DNA of 21,884 bases from positions 14,577 to 36,460 of the forward strand of contig FLMG01002560.1 in the NCBI GenBank assembly GCA_900088475.1. Direction: 5' to 3'. The position numbers were made by a program, and so were the translations under genes. The notes beneath the pieces were generated by a model, which searched no databases, had not been told where the DNA came from, and worked only from the letters and a program-made list of their open reading frames with translations. This DNA is from Hyphochytrium catenoides. Its lineage: Eukaryota; Sar; Hyphochytriomycetes; Hyphochytriales; Hyphochytriaceae. This document shows, in pieces, positions 1 to 9,939 of the stretch. Each line of letters opens with the position of its first letter. The first letter of the stretch is position 1.

Positions 1-249
1 GCGTCACACTCTCAGAGAAGAGAGAGAAAGACTTCTGCCTGCAGTGCATGGTCCCCGTAACTCAGCGCCTCACAGAGTCTTATCCCTTTCTTTCCAGGCT
101 CGCTTTGTCTCTTCTTCTCTCGCTTTCTCTTCGTGTCCCGCTCTTCCTCTTCGTGTCCCTCTCTCTGTCTCTCTGTCTCTCCCAATCTCTCTCTCCCTCT
201 TGCTTTCTCTCCCTGCAGTTTCAGTTGCCAGAAAATGCCCTACATCTAG

Positions 250-295
<46 letters not shown>

Positions 296-309
296 ACGCC
301 TCAACCACA
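1..309. promoter_or_regulatory. 5' flank of the Dim1 gene, pyrimidine-rich
   Basis: This is the upstream region of the dimethyltransferase gene. It is strongly C/T-rich on the + strand and ends in an uninterrupted CT run at 252-293, only 16 nt before the ATG at 310. No TATA box is obvious. Short open frames here (for example from the ATG at 48) are translations of CT repeats and are not supported as genes. Whether the tract lies in the promoter or the 5' UTR cannot be decided without transcript data. Confidence 0.5.
252..293. repeat. (CT)21 microsatellite next to the Dim1 start codon
   Basis: Perfect dinucleotide run of 42 nt, 16 nt upstream of the Dim1 ATG. It matches other CT/GA tracts found in introns and upstream regions of neighbouring genes. 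Confidence 0.95.
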
Positions 310-1975
310 ATGGAGCTCCTACCTCGCGCCATCTCTAAAGCAAGCAGCTCCCCAGGATTCCCCCGACTCTGTCTCTTCTCCCAGCCGCGGCGCTTCATCC
401 TCACAAAGTCTTTGAAGAAGATCTGGGGCCAGCATCTGTTAGAGAATCGGCAGGTGGTCGAGACAATTCTGAAGCGCGCGGCGGTGCAACCTTCCGACAG
501 ACTTCTGGAGATCGGGCCTGGGACCGGGAATGTGACGCTGGAGCTGCTGCGGCGCTCCGACCGCGTCGTCAACGTGATTGAGCTGGACACCAGGATGATA
601 CCAGAGCTTCAGGTCAGGGAAAAAGGGGAGGCCTCTCTCTCTGTCTCTGTCTCGTAGTCTCTCTCTTTTCCTCTCTCGGTCTCTCTCTCTTTTTCTCTCT
701 CTGTGCTTCTCTTTTTGTCTCTCTCTGTGTCTCTCTCTCCCTTTGTTTCTTTTCTCTCGAGTCACTGGGTTTGCCTCAAATGTAGTGGTCTCTCTGTCTT
801 TATCTCTCTCCTTCCTTAGTATCTGCCGCTCGCTGCCCTCTCGACACTCTCTTTGTGCGCCGCTGAGTCTCACTCTCTCCGCCTCCTCCAGTACGTCCAA
901 CTCAGCTTACTTTCCTCTCCAATCTTTGTCTCTTTCGCTCTCTCTCTTTCGCTCTCTCTCTTTCGCTCTCTCTCTCGTCTCTCTCTCTCGTCTCTCTAGC
1001 TCTACGATGCGCGTTCTCTTGTTTCCTTCTCTGAGAATGGTGTATATTGATCTCGGCCTCCCTTGCATAACCCCGCTTTCTCTTTCTCTCTCTCTCTCTC
1101 TTTTCTCTCTCTCTCTTCTCTCCCTCTCCCTCTCTCTCTTTCTCTCTCTCGCTCTCTCTTTCTCTCGCTCTCTCTTTCTCGTTCCCCCCTGTGTGTGTGT
1201 GCGCCTCTCTCTCTTCTCTCTCTCTCTCTCTCTTGCTCTGCCTTTCTCTCTTCGTCTCTCCTGCAGGCCCGCGTATCTTCTGAGGGCCTGTCTGCAAAGC
1301 TGAATATTATCTTAGGAGACGCGACGAAGATAAAGTTTCCTCCGTTCGACGTCTGTGTCGCGAATGTTCCCTATCAGATCTCCTCGCCGCTGATGGACAA
1401 GCTGCTCCTTGAGTGCGGAGGGCAGTTCGACAGGGCCATTCTCATGTTCCAGAAGGAATTTGCAGACCGACTGTTGGCCAGGTACCGAAGAAAAGAGAGA
1501 GAGAGAGAGAGAAGGACAGAGAGAGAGAGAGATCTTCAGCAGAGCAATTGCTTCTCGTGAACTACCTCTCTCTCTCTGTCTGTTGTGTTCATTCATTACC
1601 TTCCCATGGCATATTCCTCCCTGCGGTAGTCCTTTCTCACGTGCTTTTTTTTTGGATCAATCTTAGTTCCTCTCTCTCTCCCTCTCTCTCTCTCTCTTTC
1701 CGCTTCACTACTAGCTTTGTGCTCTTTATTATCTACTATTCTCTCTCTCTCCTCTAATCCCCTGTCCCTCCGCTCTCTCTCTCTCCTGCTCTTGGCCTGC
1801 CTCCTGCAGTCCTGGCAGTCAGGTGTACAGCCGCCTGAGTGTGAACACTGCCTTGCTCTCGGACGTCGACCGCGTGATAAATGTTAGCAGACAGAGCTTC
1901 CGTCCTCCTCCGCAGGTGGACTCCACCGTTGTCAGAGTCAAACCAAAGGCCGTCCCTGAGGACGTAGACCCACTG

Positions 1976-2024
<49 letters not shown>

Positions 2025-2898
2025 GTCTGTCTGTTTCGCTCTCTCTCTCTGTTTCGCTCTCTCCCTCTCTGTTTCGCTCTCTCTCTCTGTTGTCTCTTTC
2101 TTTCTCAGTCCGTTGTTCTCGTTATTTCTCTCTCTTGTCTCCTCTAACTTGCTCAACGAATGACTGACTGGATATATTTGGCCACTCTCTGTGTGTTTTA
2201 GGAGTTTGACGCGATGCTTCGGCTCTGTTTCCTTCGGAAGAACAAGACGCTACGAGCTTCCTTTCTCTCCAAATATGGGCAAGGCGCCCTGTTCAGAGAA
2301 GGAGACGAAGGAGAGAAGACGTCAGTGGACAAAGGAGAGGTGGAGGAAATTCTGACGGCCAGTGGGAGGCAGGGCAGCAGGGCCGTACAGCTCAGCGCAG
2401 AGGATTATCTAAGGTTTTGAGTGGCTAACACTATCTTTTCTGCCCTTGCTCTCTCTCTCTCTCTCTGCTTTTCATTCTTCTTTCACGGCTTTGACTTGCC
2501 GTCTCGCTCCTTTCTCTCGGGTCTCCGTCCATTGCTATCTTTGGAGCAGTCATTTTTGGGGCTTCTCTCCCTCTCTCGTTCCACTTCCTTCCTATGTAGC
2601 GCTATTAGAGATGTCTAGTTCTATGTCTCTTTCCCAGAGCTGTCCCTTTCCTTTCTTTCCGTGTCCAAGCCGTTCAGTTCAAGTTGCTTCCCTTTACTTA
2701 TACTTTCCTTCTCTCTCTCTCTTCAGCCTCTATCGGCAATTCAAGGCTGCGGGCGTGTCCTTCACAAGTGATCGGATGCAGTCGGAAGCGACTCGGGTAA
2801 AGGGTGAGGCCCCGCCTCCAGTGGTTACTGAGGAGGAACTTTCAAGCGCCACGGAGGAACAGACTGAGGCGAAGGAAGAGGAGAAAAGGAACAGCTGA
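310..2898 (+). CDS. DIM1: rRNA adenine N6-dimethyltransferase, Dim1/KsgA family (5 exons)
   Basis: SAM-dependent enzyme that dimethylates two adjacent adenines in the 3'-terminal hairpin of small-subunit rRNA. Exons are 310-612, 1267-1481, 1810-1975, 2202-2413 and 2727-2898; all junctions keep frame and give 355 residues. Visible motifs in order: GQH at residues 40-42, the SAM-binding EIGPGTGN at 67-74, the acidic ELD at 91-93, GD at 118-119, catalytic motif IV NVPY at 134-137, and the eukaryotic Dim1 signature FRPPP at 203-207. RKNKTL follows in exon 4, and the usual C-terminal helix ends near AAGVSF. A Glu/Lys-rich tail of about 40 residues follows. The first 35 residues are rich in Ser, Arg and Leu and poor in acidic residues, which looks like a mitochondrial presequence, so this could be a mitochondrial Dim1 paralogue rather than the nucleolar enzyme. 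The family call is secure; the compartment is inferred. The gene is convergent with L46. Confidence 0.93.
613..1266 (+). repeat. CT-repeat-rich intron 1 of Dim1
   Basis: A 654-nt intron bounded by CAG|GTCAGG and CTGCAG|GCC. Almost the whole length is CT-biased simple sequence on the coding strand, with interspersed TTTCGCTCT-type units and a short TG run near 1193-1202. Long SLSL-type open frames here, and RERE-type frames on the other strand, are artefacts of the repeat. Confidence 0.85.
1979..2088 (+). repeat. (CT)21 run plus 18-20 bp tandem units in Dim1 intron 3
   Basis: A perfect CT run at 1979-2020 begins 3 nt after the 5' splice site at 1975/1976. A short GTCT run follows, then three tandem units starting GTTTCGCT at 2033-2050, 2051-2070 and 2071-2088. 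The tract abuts the donor rather than the acceptor end of the intron, so it is not just a long polypyrimidine tract. Confidence 0.9.
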
Positions 2899-3312
2899 TC
2901 GAGGACACACAGAGGAAGATAAGGACAGAGAGACAGACAGAGAAAAGAGGAATGGCCTGCATCCCGCTGTGAACGGAAGGAACTCCAGTGGTGGAGACAG
3001 ATAGCCAATGACAGCGTCAAAGGAGATGGAGAAACAAATACTACTGAACGGCTCCAAAACAGAGAGAAGCAGAGAGAGAAGGGCAAAAAGCTAAATTTGG
3101 CTCCAGAGAGAGACTGATACAACTGAGGAGTCTCCTATTGTCTGTTATGGGCTTGGCCTTCATGTTTCTCTTCTCTTTCTTAGGCCCTGCTGCCCATAGA
3201 TCTTAAGCGAGCAGGAAGAGAGAATGAGCAACGAAAACAGCTGTTTGTTCTCTCTCTCGCCCTCTCTCTCTCTCTCTCTCTTCTATAGCTATCCGCCACA
3301 GAGGCAGAACCG
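2899..3312. other. convergent intergenic region between Dim1 and MRPL46
   Basis: About 414 bp separate the two stop codons. The left part is GA-rich (shared 3' UTR space of Dim1) and a CT run sits at about 3253-3281. No open frame with recognisable protein similarity is present. Both transcripts presumably end here, possibly with overlapping 3' ends. Confidence 0.6.
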
Positions 3313-5666
3313 TTAGAAGAGCGGTCCTAGCACGTGTTTCATATAATGACAGAATTTCTCGTCCTTGAAATAGTCAGGGAGCTGGTCCACCGTAATCCAC
3401 GCGTAGTCATCATACCGCTTCTTGCTAATCTTAACGCGGCCCTTGGCCAGAGTGTACCGGAAGTAGAACACCTGTGGGCGGGTTGGGAAAGAAGAAGCAC
3501 CGGATAAGAAGAGAAGTCAGCGAGGGAAGACAGAGCATCTGCGACAGGCTGATATGAACACAAGGTACTCGCGTCCAAGAAGAGAGAACTTCATCTTGAA
3601 GGGAGAGGAGTAAGCAAGGTGAAGGGAAGGGTTAGCGAGCAACGGCAATCAGAGAGGAGAGAAGAACAACCTTCTCTCCGTAAGTCTGCAGTTCCTTTTG
3701 CTGTTCTTCACTATATGGTGTCTGTGTGAAGGCGAGGGGACTGTAGCTCGCCGGGTAGAGCTCTATCTCCTTCCCGAGATCGCCGATGAGGTTGAACATT
3801 AAGCCCTGCAAGAGAAGGAAAGAGAACGACAGGTGAGTGACCCAGACAATCCTCTTCTATCGTTCGAGTATTCTCCAATCCACATTACCTTCTCTTTTAA
3901 CTCTGTCTCTCTCTCTCTGTGTCTCCTTTCCTACTTTTCCACACTTACATTGCGCATCTTCCTCCCTTCCATGGGTTCGGCAGAGGGGAAACACCAATCT
4001 TGTCCCTTGGGCTTGACAAGCAAATATAGCATCCGTTCCAGAGCACGGTCCAAGGAGCGGCGGTTATCCTCAAGATCTGCAGGCAGAGAGATAAAAAGAG
4101 TAAGAGACAGAGAAAGAGAGAATGAGAGAGAGTTACAAAGATAGAGACAGTGAGAACTCAAAAAGTACGAGACGTCCGCAGCGGCCACACTATTGAGTAA
4201 CGAAATGACGGGCGCAGCCTAAGAGATGTAACCTGAGAGAGAGAGACAGAAGAAGAGACGCAGAGAGGGAGAGATCCCTTACAGGCAGAAGGAACAGGGT
4301 AGGGAAGGAAAGGAGCGAAGCCAGAGGCACTGCCCTACCGTCTTTGGTCACGCGGACCGGCGGACTTTCCTTCTTAGTTTCAAAATCATCGCCTTCGGTA
4401 TTGCTTATCTTGTGGGAGGTGTCGATTCCTAAGTCATCGGGCAGTTCCTGGACGCCACGCGGTAAGGAGATGAAGAGAGAGAGGAATGATAAGGAGTGAG
4501 CTACGGATAGACAGAGTAATGCAAAGGACAGACTACCGGCCCTTGAGATGTATTAGCAATCTCTATGTCTTTCTCTTTGACACGCTTACTCACCCTTCCA
4601 AACTGCTTCCTTCTCAGCTCCTGCAGCTGCAGCATATCGACCTCCCACTGCGGAGGCTCTGGGGTAATCTCCGGCCATCGGTCAATAATGCTACGATAAA
4701 GACCACAATAGGCATTGATAGAGAAGATAGGCGACCTGGTGAGTCTCTGTCGTAGATATAAAGGCCAAGAGCAAAGAAAGAAAGAGAGGGAGATACAGCC
4801 GGATAGCGGCCAGGCGCTGTTGATGGCATGAGAAAGGAGAGAGTGATATAAAAGACGAAAGGACTGAGCATGTAGTGCCTTCAAAGGCATTGGAAGCTTG
4901 ACAGAGGGAAAAAAGAGATCTGAGAAAAAGAGGAAGATCCGAGCTATCGCAACCTTGATAGGGAGGCGATGAGGATAATGAGACCGGGAGAGAGAACGGC
5001 TGTAGACAGGAGATGGACCAGGATAGCAAAGGAGGACAAGAAGCAGAGTTTTCTTCTCTCTATCTCTCTTTCTCTCTGTCACTTCTTACCCTGCAAATCT
5101 GATGTTCCATGGCGTGGGAAACTCACTTGCTTCCTCGTCCTGTTGCTCAAACACGAGGCCCGGGGTGCCCGTGACTTCGTCCACCAAACGCCTAATGTCT
5201 TCCTTTGTGTTTCTTTTGCCATAGTACCGCGGCTTGCCCGTGCGCCGCCGCGAGCGATCCTTCTCCCTGATCTTCTTTTTAATGGTTCCGATCGCGCGAG
5301 GATGGTCTTTCTTCTCACCTAAGACGCAAAAGATCAAAAGAGATAGGCTTTGCGTTGGCGACACGAGATACAAGCCACCAGTGAGGACGGAGGGCGACCG
5401 AAGAGGGATGATCTCCTGGAAGAAGAGATGAAGATAGGACCAAGAAGGCGTAATCTTTATAAGCTAGATCTGAATGGACAGAGATATGACTAAGCTGGGT
5501 CAAAAGGGGAGGAAACACCATGGCCCACACCTTTAGGTTCCAGGGGAACGTAAAGTTTGTTCCTCACTTGCTGTGACACCAGGGCCGTGGCTCCTACGAG
5601 AGACTTCCACTGGCGCTCGCTGGCCGAGCCGATGCACCGCCGACCAGCAGCCGCAAGCCCAATCAT
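3313..5666 (-). CDS. MRPL46: mitochondrial large-subunit ribosomal protein L46 (mL46), 7 exons
   Basis: Structural protein of the mitochondrial ribosome large subunit with a Nudix-like fold. Exons on the minus strand are 5666-5531, 5318-5090, 4690-4594, 4447-4339, 4076-3949, 3805-3671 and 3471-3313; every junction is frame-consistent and gives 330 residues. ATG 5666 is the first ATG after an in-frame TAG at 5703-5705. The N-terminus (MIGLAAAGRRCIG) looks like a mitochondrial targeting sequence. Family landmarks are PWNIRFAG joined by splicing to IIDRWPEITPEP (residues 123-134), a basic LDRALERMLYLLVK segment near 200-212, QDWCFPS, then VFYFRYTL, YDDYAWITVDQLPDYF and the C-terminal HYMKHVLGPLF. 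No intact Nudix catalytic box is seen, as expected for a structural family member. The two weakest splice calls are the donors GTTGTT at 3670 and GTGTGG at 5530. The gene is convergent with Dim1. Confidence 0.92.
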
Positions 5667-6362
5667 CTCTCCTTTTTCACCTCTCACAAGACGAGAAGAA
5701 TACTATAGCATCCGTATAATACTTTGCTTAGAGAGTAGAGAAGGAGTCTCAGAACTGCTCACGCCCGTCGCTATAAATAGAGGCCTCCTGAATCGTGGGC
5801 TCTGCAAGAGCTTCAGCAACTCTTTCTAATGAGGATTATGAATTTCGCAGCTTTGGCAATAATCTCCATTTCCCGTCTGCGGAGCACTGCACCGCCAGCC
5901 ACCTGAACTCATTAGGGACGTTAGCGGCTAGCAGTGTTACCGTTAACGGCATTTGTTGTTCCCACCAGTAACGGCTCCCAAGATTCCAAGAGACACAAGA
6001 AACAAGATTGAGGAAGGGGAAGAGAGAAAGAGAGAGAGGGAGAGAGAGAGAGAGGGAGAGAGACGGAGAGAAAGACACGAAGAAGAGGGAAGAAAGAGTA
6101 TGGTAAGGCTGACAACCGAGAGACAGAGAGAGAGAGTGATAGCATGGTGGCCACTGCGTGAGCGCAGTCCCGGGGGCCCGGTTTCGCATAGATCCCGGTC
6201 GCCCTCTGCTGCAGCCTGAGTACTCTCTCTCACTCCTGAAAGTCATAGGAACCGCGTCCTTGACTGTCTTATCCTTCCGGTGCTTCTACCCGCACGTCAG
6301 GGGCTTCGAGGAGGACACAGAAAGAGAGAGAAACAGGAGGAGAGTGAGAGAGAGAGAGAGAG

Positions 6363-6425
<63 letters not shown>

Positions 6426-6494
6426 CTCTACATATAGAGACAGCAGCAAACAGCAGCAACCAAGAGCAACCAGTCAGGGCCAGTAATCAGCACC
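5667..6494. promoter_or_regulatory. divergent promoter region between MRPL46 and the BART gene
   Basis: About 830 bp between divergently read start codons, so it should contain both promoters. It holds a TATAAATAG word at 5772-5780, a GA-rich block at about 6021-6090 and a long GA/GAAA tract at 6345-6422. No protein-coding exon is supported. The purine tracts lie on the BART coding strand and read as pyrimidine tracts for MRPL46. Confidence 0.55.
6345..6422. repeat. (GA)n-(GAAA)n-(GA)n compound microsatellite
   Basis: Uninterrupted purine run with a GAAA block at about 6360-6386 followed by a perfect GA run to 6422. It ends about 72 nt upstream of the BART-protein ATG. Confidence 0.95.
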
Positions 6495-7510
6495 ATGGCT
6501 GGGGACATGAACGCCGTCATGGAGAGAGCAGCCAAATTCCTGTCCTCTCAGGAATTTGAAGAGAAGACGGACGCTTTCCTCAGGTCAGTCATTGACTTCG
6601 CTCCTTTTCCCTCTTCCCTTCTTAAGCCCTGAGGTGGTGAGACTGAGCTCCTTTGTCGTCCTTCAGGGAGAACGCCAAGCTTCTCTATGACTCCGCTCAG
6701 CTTCCAAGCGGGGAGGCGGAACATAAACATGAGTACGCGCGAGTCCTTGCCCTCCCTCCTTGTCTCCCATCGCGTTTCTGGTGTCCTTAGTCGTCCGGAA
6801 GTTCTTCTTCTCTTTGCCAGGTCTTCTTGATGAAGGTGGCCCCTCTCCTTCACGCTGTTATAGCACTGATTAGACCAAACCGATCTCTACCTTTCACGTC
6901 TCCTTTTGCTCTTCCCGTCTTCCGCGTCATCTCCGTCTCAATAAGTTTCCGTCTAATTTCTTTGTTCCCTTGCCTCCTTTCTCTGTGCGGCGGGGCCGCG
7001 TAGGATCTACGAGCTTCACAAGAAGTTCCTAACGATGTTTGAGAGTGAGCTCGAAGGTCCGCGCTCTCAGCTATGATGACGCTTCTCTTATTTCGCACTT
7101 TGTAACGCTGGCCACTATTTGCTCACTTCGACCTGCTGCCTGTTCTTACCTCTGGGCACAACTATCTATCACTCAGGTTTGCTAGAAAGGCGTATTGCCT
7201 GGACTTGCCGCCTAAGATGGTTGGCCCATCTCTTCCTTCTGTCTCTCAGTCAGTCATACCCTTGTTGAGCTCTGCGTGTTCACCTATTTCCTCTTTGTCT
7301 CTTTGTCCGTTTCTAGATTTTCTAAAGGACGAGGAAGTGACTGTAGACGCCTTCTTCGCGCAATGCCGCGATGCGGAAAAAGGGAAGTATACGCCACTGT
7401 TCGAGGATCACAAGTGGAAGTGGCTGGTAGACGCCATTCTCATGTACATTGACTACGGACATTTCTATGGCCTTCTACGGAATGAGGCGAGGAGACAACT
7501 GGCGAAGTAG
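6495..7510 (+). CDS. small BART-domain protein (ARL2-binding-protein-like), 4 exons
   Basis: Exons 6495-6583, 6667-6732, 7004-7056 and 7317-7510 join in frame to 133 residues. The start is in a good context (CACCATGG). The protein is essentially one all-helical BART domain: an N-terminal helix (MERAAKFLSSQEFEEK), FLRENAKLLYD near 28-37, the characteristic IYELHKKFLTMFESELEDFL at 53-72, and a C-terminal helical part containing WLVDAILMYIDYGHFYGLL. Known BART proteins (ARL2BP/BART, CFAP36) bind the small GTPases ARL2/ARL3; ARL2BP acts at cilia and mitochondria. The length fits a stand-alone domain, without the long coiled-coil tail of CFAP36. I cannot say from sequence which ARL it binds or whether the organism has cilia. 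The call rests on pattern recognition of the domain rather than an alignment. Confidence 0.78.
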
Positions 7511-7947
7511 AAGAGTGCAAATTGGCAGGACATCAGCACTGGTGACAGACGTCAAAGATGACGAGGGAGCTGGATCTTGGGATGAAATGCACGGGGGCCA
7601 AGATGACCTGAAGCAGGCTTGACAAGAAGCTCTTTCTCTCATCAACTGACAGGAGCCGAGATAGGAGACCTAACAATCTAGGACGTGTTTAACCAGGAGC
7701 TGAACGTCCGGGGAAAGAGTCTCAGGGAACAGTGTCGCAGTCTAGGACGCCTGTCTCAATCCATAAGCTCTTATTCTTTGTCAAGAGGCGTTTCCCAGTT
7801 TACATTTGCCTAATCGTAGCCCCAACCACCGCTTCCCAGTCTTATCCCTTATTAACACACCATCCTTCGACATCTAGTCCTTTCGTTTTCTATATATCTG
7901 TACAACTCACCGATTCTGGCTTGCCCTACGTCTCGCACGATCTGCTC
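7511..7947. other. convergent intergenic region between BART gene and coiled-coil gene
   Basis: About 440 bp between the stop codons of two converging genes. The sequence is unremarkable, has no simple repeats, and I see no gene in it. It should hold both 3' UTRs. Confidence 0.55.
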
Positions 7948-9586
7948 TTAACGGTTACGCCCAACCAAAGAAAGGTCGAGCCCAAGACCTAGAGAGACGT
8001 CTTCTTTTTGGGTGTCAGAATGAGAAGAAGACAAGGGATCCTCTCCTGTTGAGCCCAGGCTATCCACACTGCGCGCGGACTTTAGAATCTGTTGAGCAGC
8101 CGACCTCAAGCTTCCAGAGGAGCTGACAGCTGACTCTTTGGAGGCGGGACGGGAGTTTGCTTTATCCGGAGCAGAGGCAGTAGAACTAGCTCTCGCTTTG
8201 CTGCCCCCGGCCGGCAGTCTACCATACCGAGAAGTGCTCTCCTTTCTGATAAAGGAGCCAAGCTTAACGAGGTGCTCCGAGATGTCCGCCTTTAGTGCTT
8301 GTAAGACATCTAGAGACGTCTCGGCCTCCTCTTGGGCCGATAGAACCACAGAGAGGAGTTGCTGATGCTCGCTTGAAGAATGAAAGCGAGTGGAGAGAGC
8401 ATTGAGTGTCTTGACGATCTCTTCTTTGGCTGTCAGTTCATCTGCAAGAGTTGTTTCATATTTACGCTGTGGTTACAGGGACGGAGGTCAGATTCTGAGC
8501 GTGTAAGAAAAAGAATCAGCAGCAGCCAACATGGAAGTAGGAAACCTCTTTTCCTTTAGTCTACGGTTCTTTGCCTTCTATGGCCATCTACTGTCTCTGC
8601 TTACCAGATAGGCTGCTGCCTTGACTTTCTTTAGGTTCTGCTTACAGTCGATAATGCGGGTTAAACAGCTTAGTAGCTTCTCGAGAGCGCCCTTCAGTGC
8701 CGTTAGATCCTCTAGGGCATCCAGTAGCTGTGGTCCTCGGTGCTGAGGGCCAGTGTGTGAGGCAGCCACTTGTTTGGAAGTCTACAATGAGAAAAAAGGT
8801 TAATGGCAAAACATTTCGTTAGTTAGAGGCAAGCCAATCAGAAGCTCTGGAAGTACTCGGTGAAGCTTCTAACCACACGTCGGCCAGGCACGGGATTGTG
8901 GAAAGCCAGAGACGAAGATTGACTAGTTGGTGCAGCTCTCCTGCAGCCACGAAGGAACAGACTCAACAGAAACTTTCCTTCTAACTCACCTTGGGCGGTG
9001 GCTGTCGCCTGCTTTGGTTGCTGCGAGATGAAGCTTGAGAGCTTCTTTCCAAAGCGGCAAGGGAGTCATTGTTCCCCATGTCCTCCACCATGCTTCCCTT
9101 CCGCACTTCTGTCTCTCGGTCTCCTGTGTCTAGCCCACCGTCTCCCTGGTCCTCGTCTAGATCATCCATCCCAGTCCGCAGTTTCTTGAGCTTCCCTAAA
9201 GTGATAGCTGCGCAGGTGTGCCTGTCGTTGTCATGCTTCTTATTCGCGAGATCTGATACCTCTCCCAGAACAGTCTGGAGCTTGGTTGCGTACAGTGGCG
9301 GCTGAGGAACCATCATAACCTCTCTCCGCACCCGCGCCACCTTTGCTGCGACGTCTCTATAGCTGGCTTCGAGGACTTTGCTCTCTCTCTCAAAGGCCGC
9401 ACTGCTTCGATCCTGTCGTTCCGCAAGCTTCTGTCTCGAGGCCCGTACCTTGCAGATTGCCTCTAATGCAGTGTAGATGCCCTCCAACTCTTTCTTCGCC
9501 CGTCGCCGAGACTTAACGCTGCTGTCATCATCGCCCGAACCTGTGCTGCCCTTGGAAGGAGCCGCGGATGAGGGCTGTGAAGGCAT
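7948..9586 (-). CDS. unrecognised coiled-coil protein, 430 residues (3 exons)
   Basis: Exons on the minus strand are 9586-8990, 8781-8605 and 8466-7948; junctions are phase 0 with clean GTGAGT and GTAAGC donors and TAG/CAG acceptors. I do not recognise the family. The order of parts is: a Ser-rich N-terminus (1-28); a basic patch SRRRAKK; a strongly helical, charged segment of about 29-105 with coiled-coil character; a second helical part at about 105-150 followed by acidic DDLDEDQGDGG; a Ser/Asn/Gln-rich linker near 175-199; further helices in exons 2 and 3 (LLDALEDLTALKGALEKLL; AQEEAETSLDVLQALKADI); then a Ser/Ala-rich, probably disordered C-terminal 100 residues. No signal peptide or membrane segment is seen. 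The composition suits a cytoskeletal, trafficking or centrosomal scaffold, but that is a guess. The gene is convergent with the BART gene. Confidence 0.82.
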
Positions 9587-9893
9587 AATGTAGAAGAAGA
9601 AATTGACACCAAGACACTTAACAGAAACCGGCCAGTAGAAGTACGCGATCTCGGGCTACCAGCTATCAGGTTTTAGTGTTGAGAGTGCGGCTGTAAGCAG
9701 AATGAGCTCGACGGGGCCAAGGTAATGCGAGAACATAGAGGAAGACCGAGGGAAGAAACTTCAAAAGGTACAGACGAGATTGGCTCTCAAGACTTTAAGG
9801 TCGAGCCCGATGCATACTGCTGACGGAACTATGTGTCCGAAGCACCCGGAAGGGCTGCGACGAGGACACACGGAAGGCTAGCAGCAAATGGAG

Positions 9894-9895
<2 letters not shown>

Positions 9896-9938
<43 letters not shown>
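9896..9938. repeat. (GA)21 microsatellite upstream of the coiled-coil gene
   Basis: Near-perfect GA run about 310 nt upstream of the minus-strand ATG at 9586. It therefore reads as CT on that gene's coding strand, the same orientation as the tract before Dim1. Confidence 0.95.

Positions 9939-9939
<1 letters not shown>

Noticed and set aside
44-1303. Long SLSLSL and RERERE open frames on both strands
   Set aside because: They are translations of CT/GA repeats in the Dim1 5' flank and intron 1, have no protein-like composition, and conflict with the validated exon chain.
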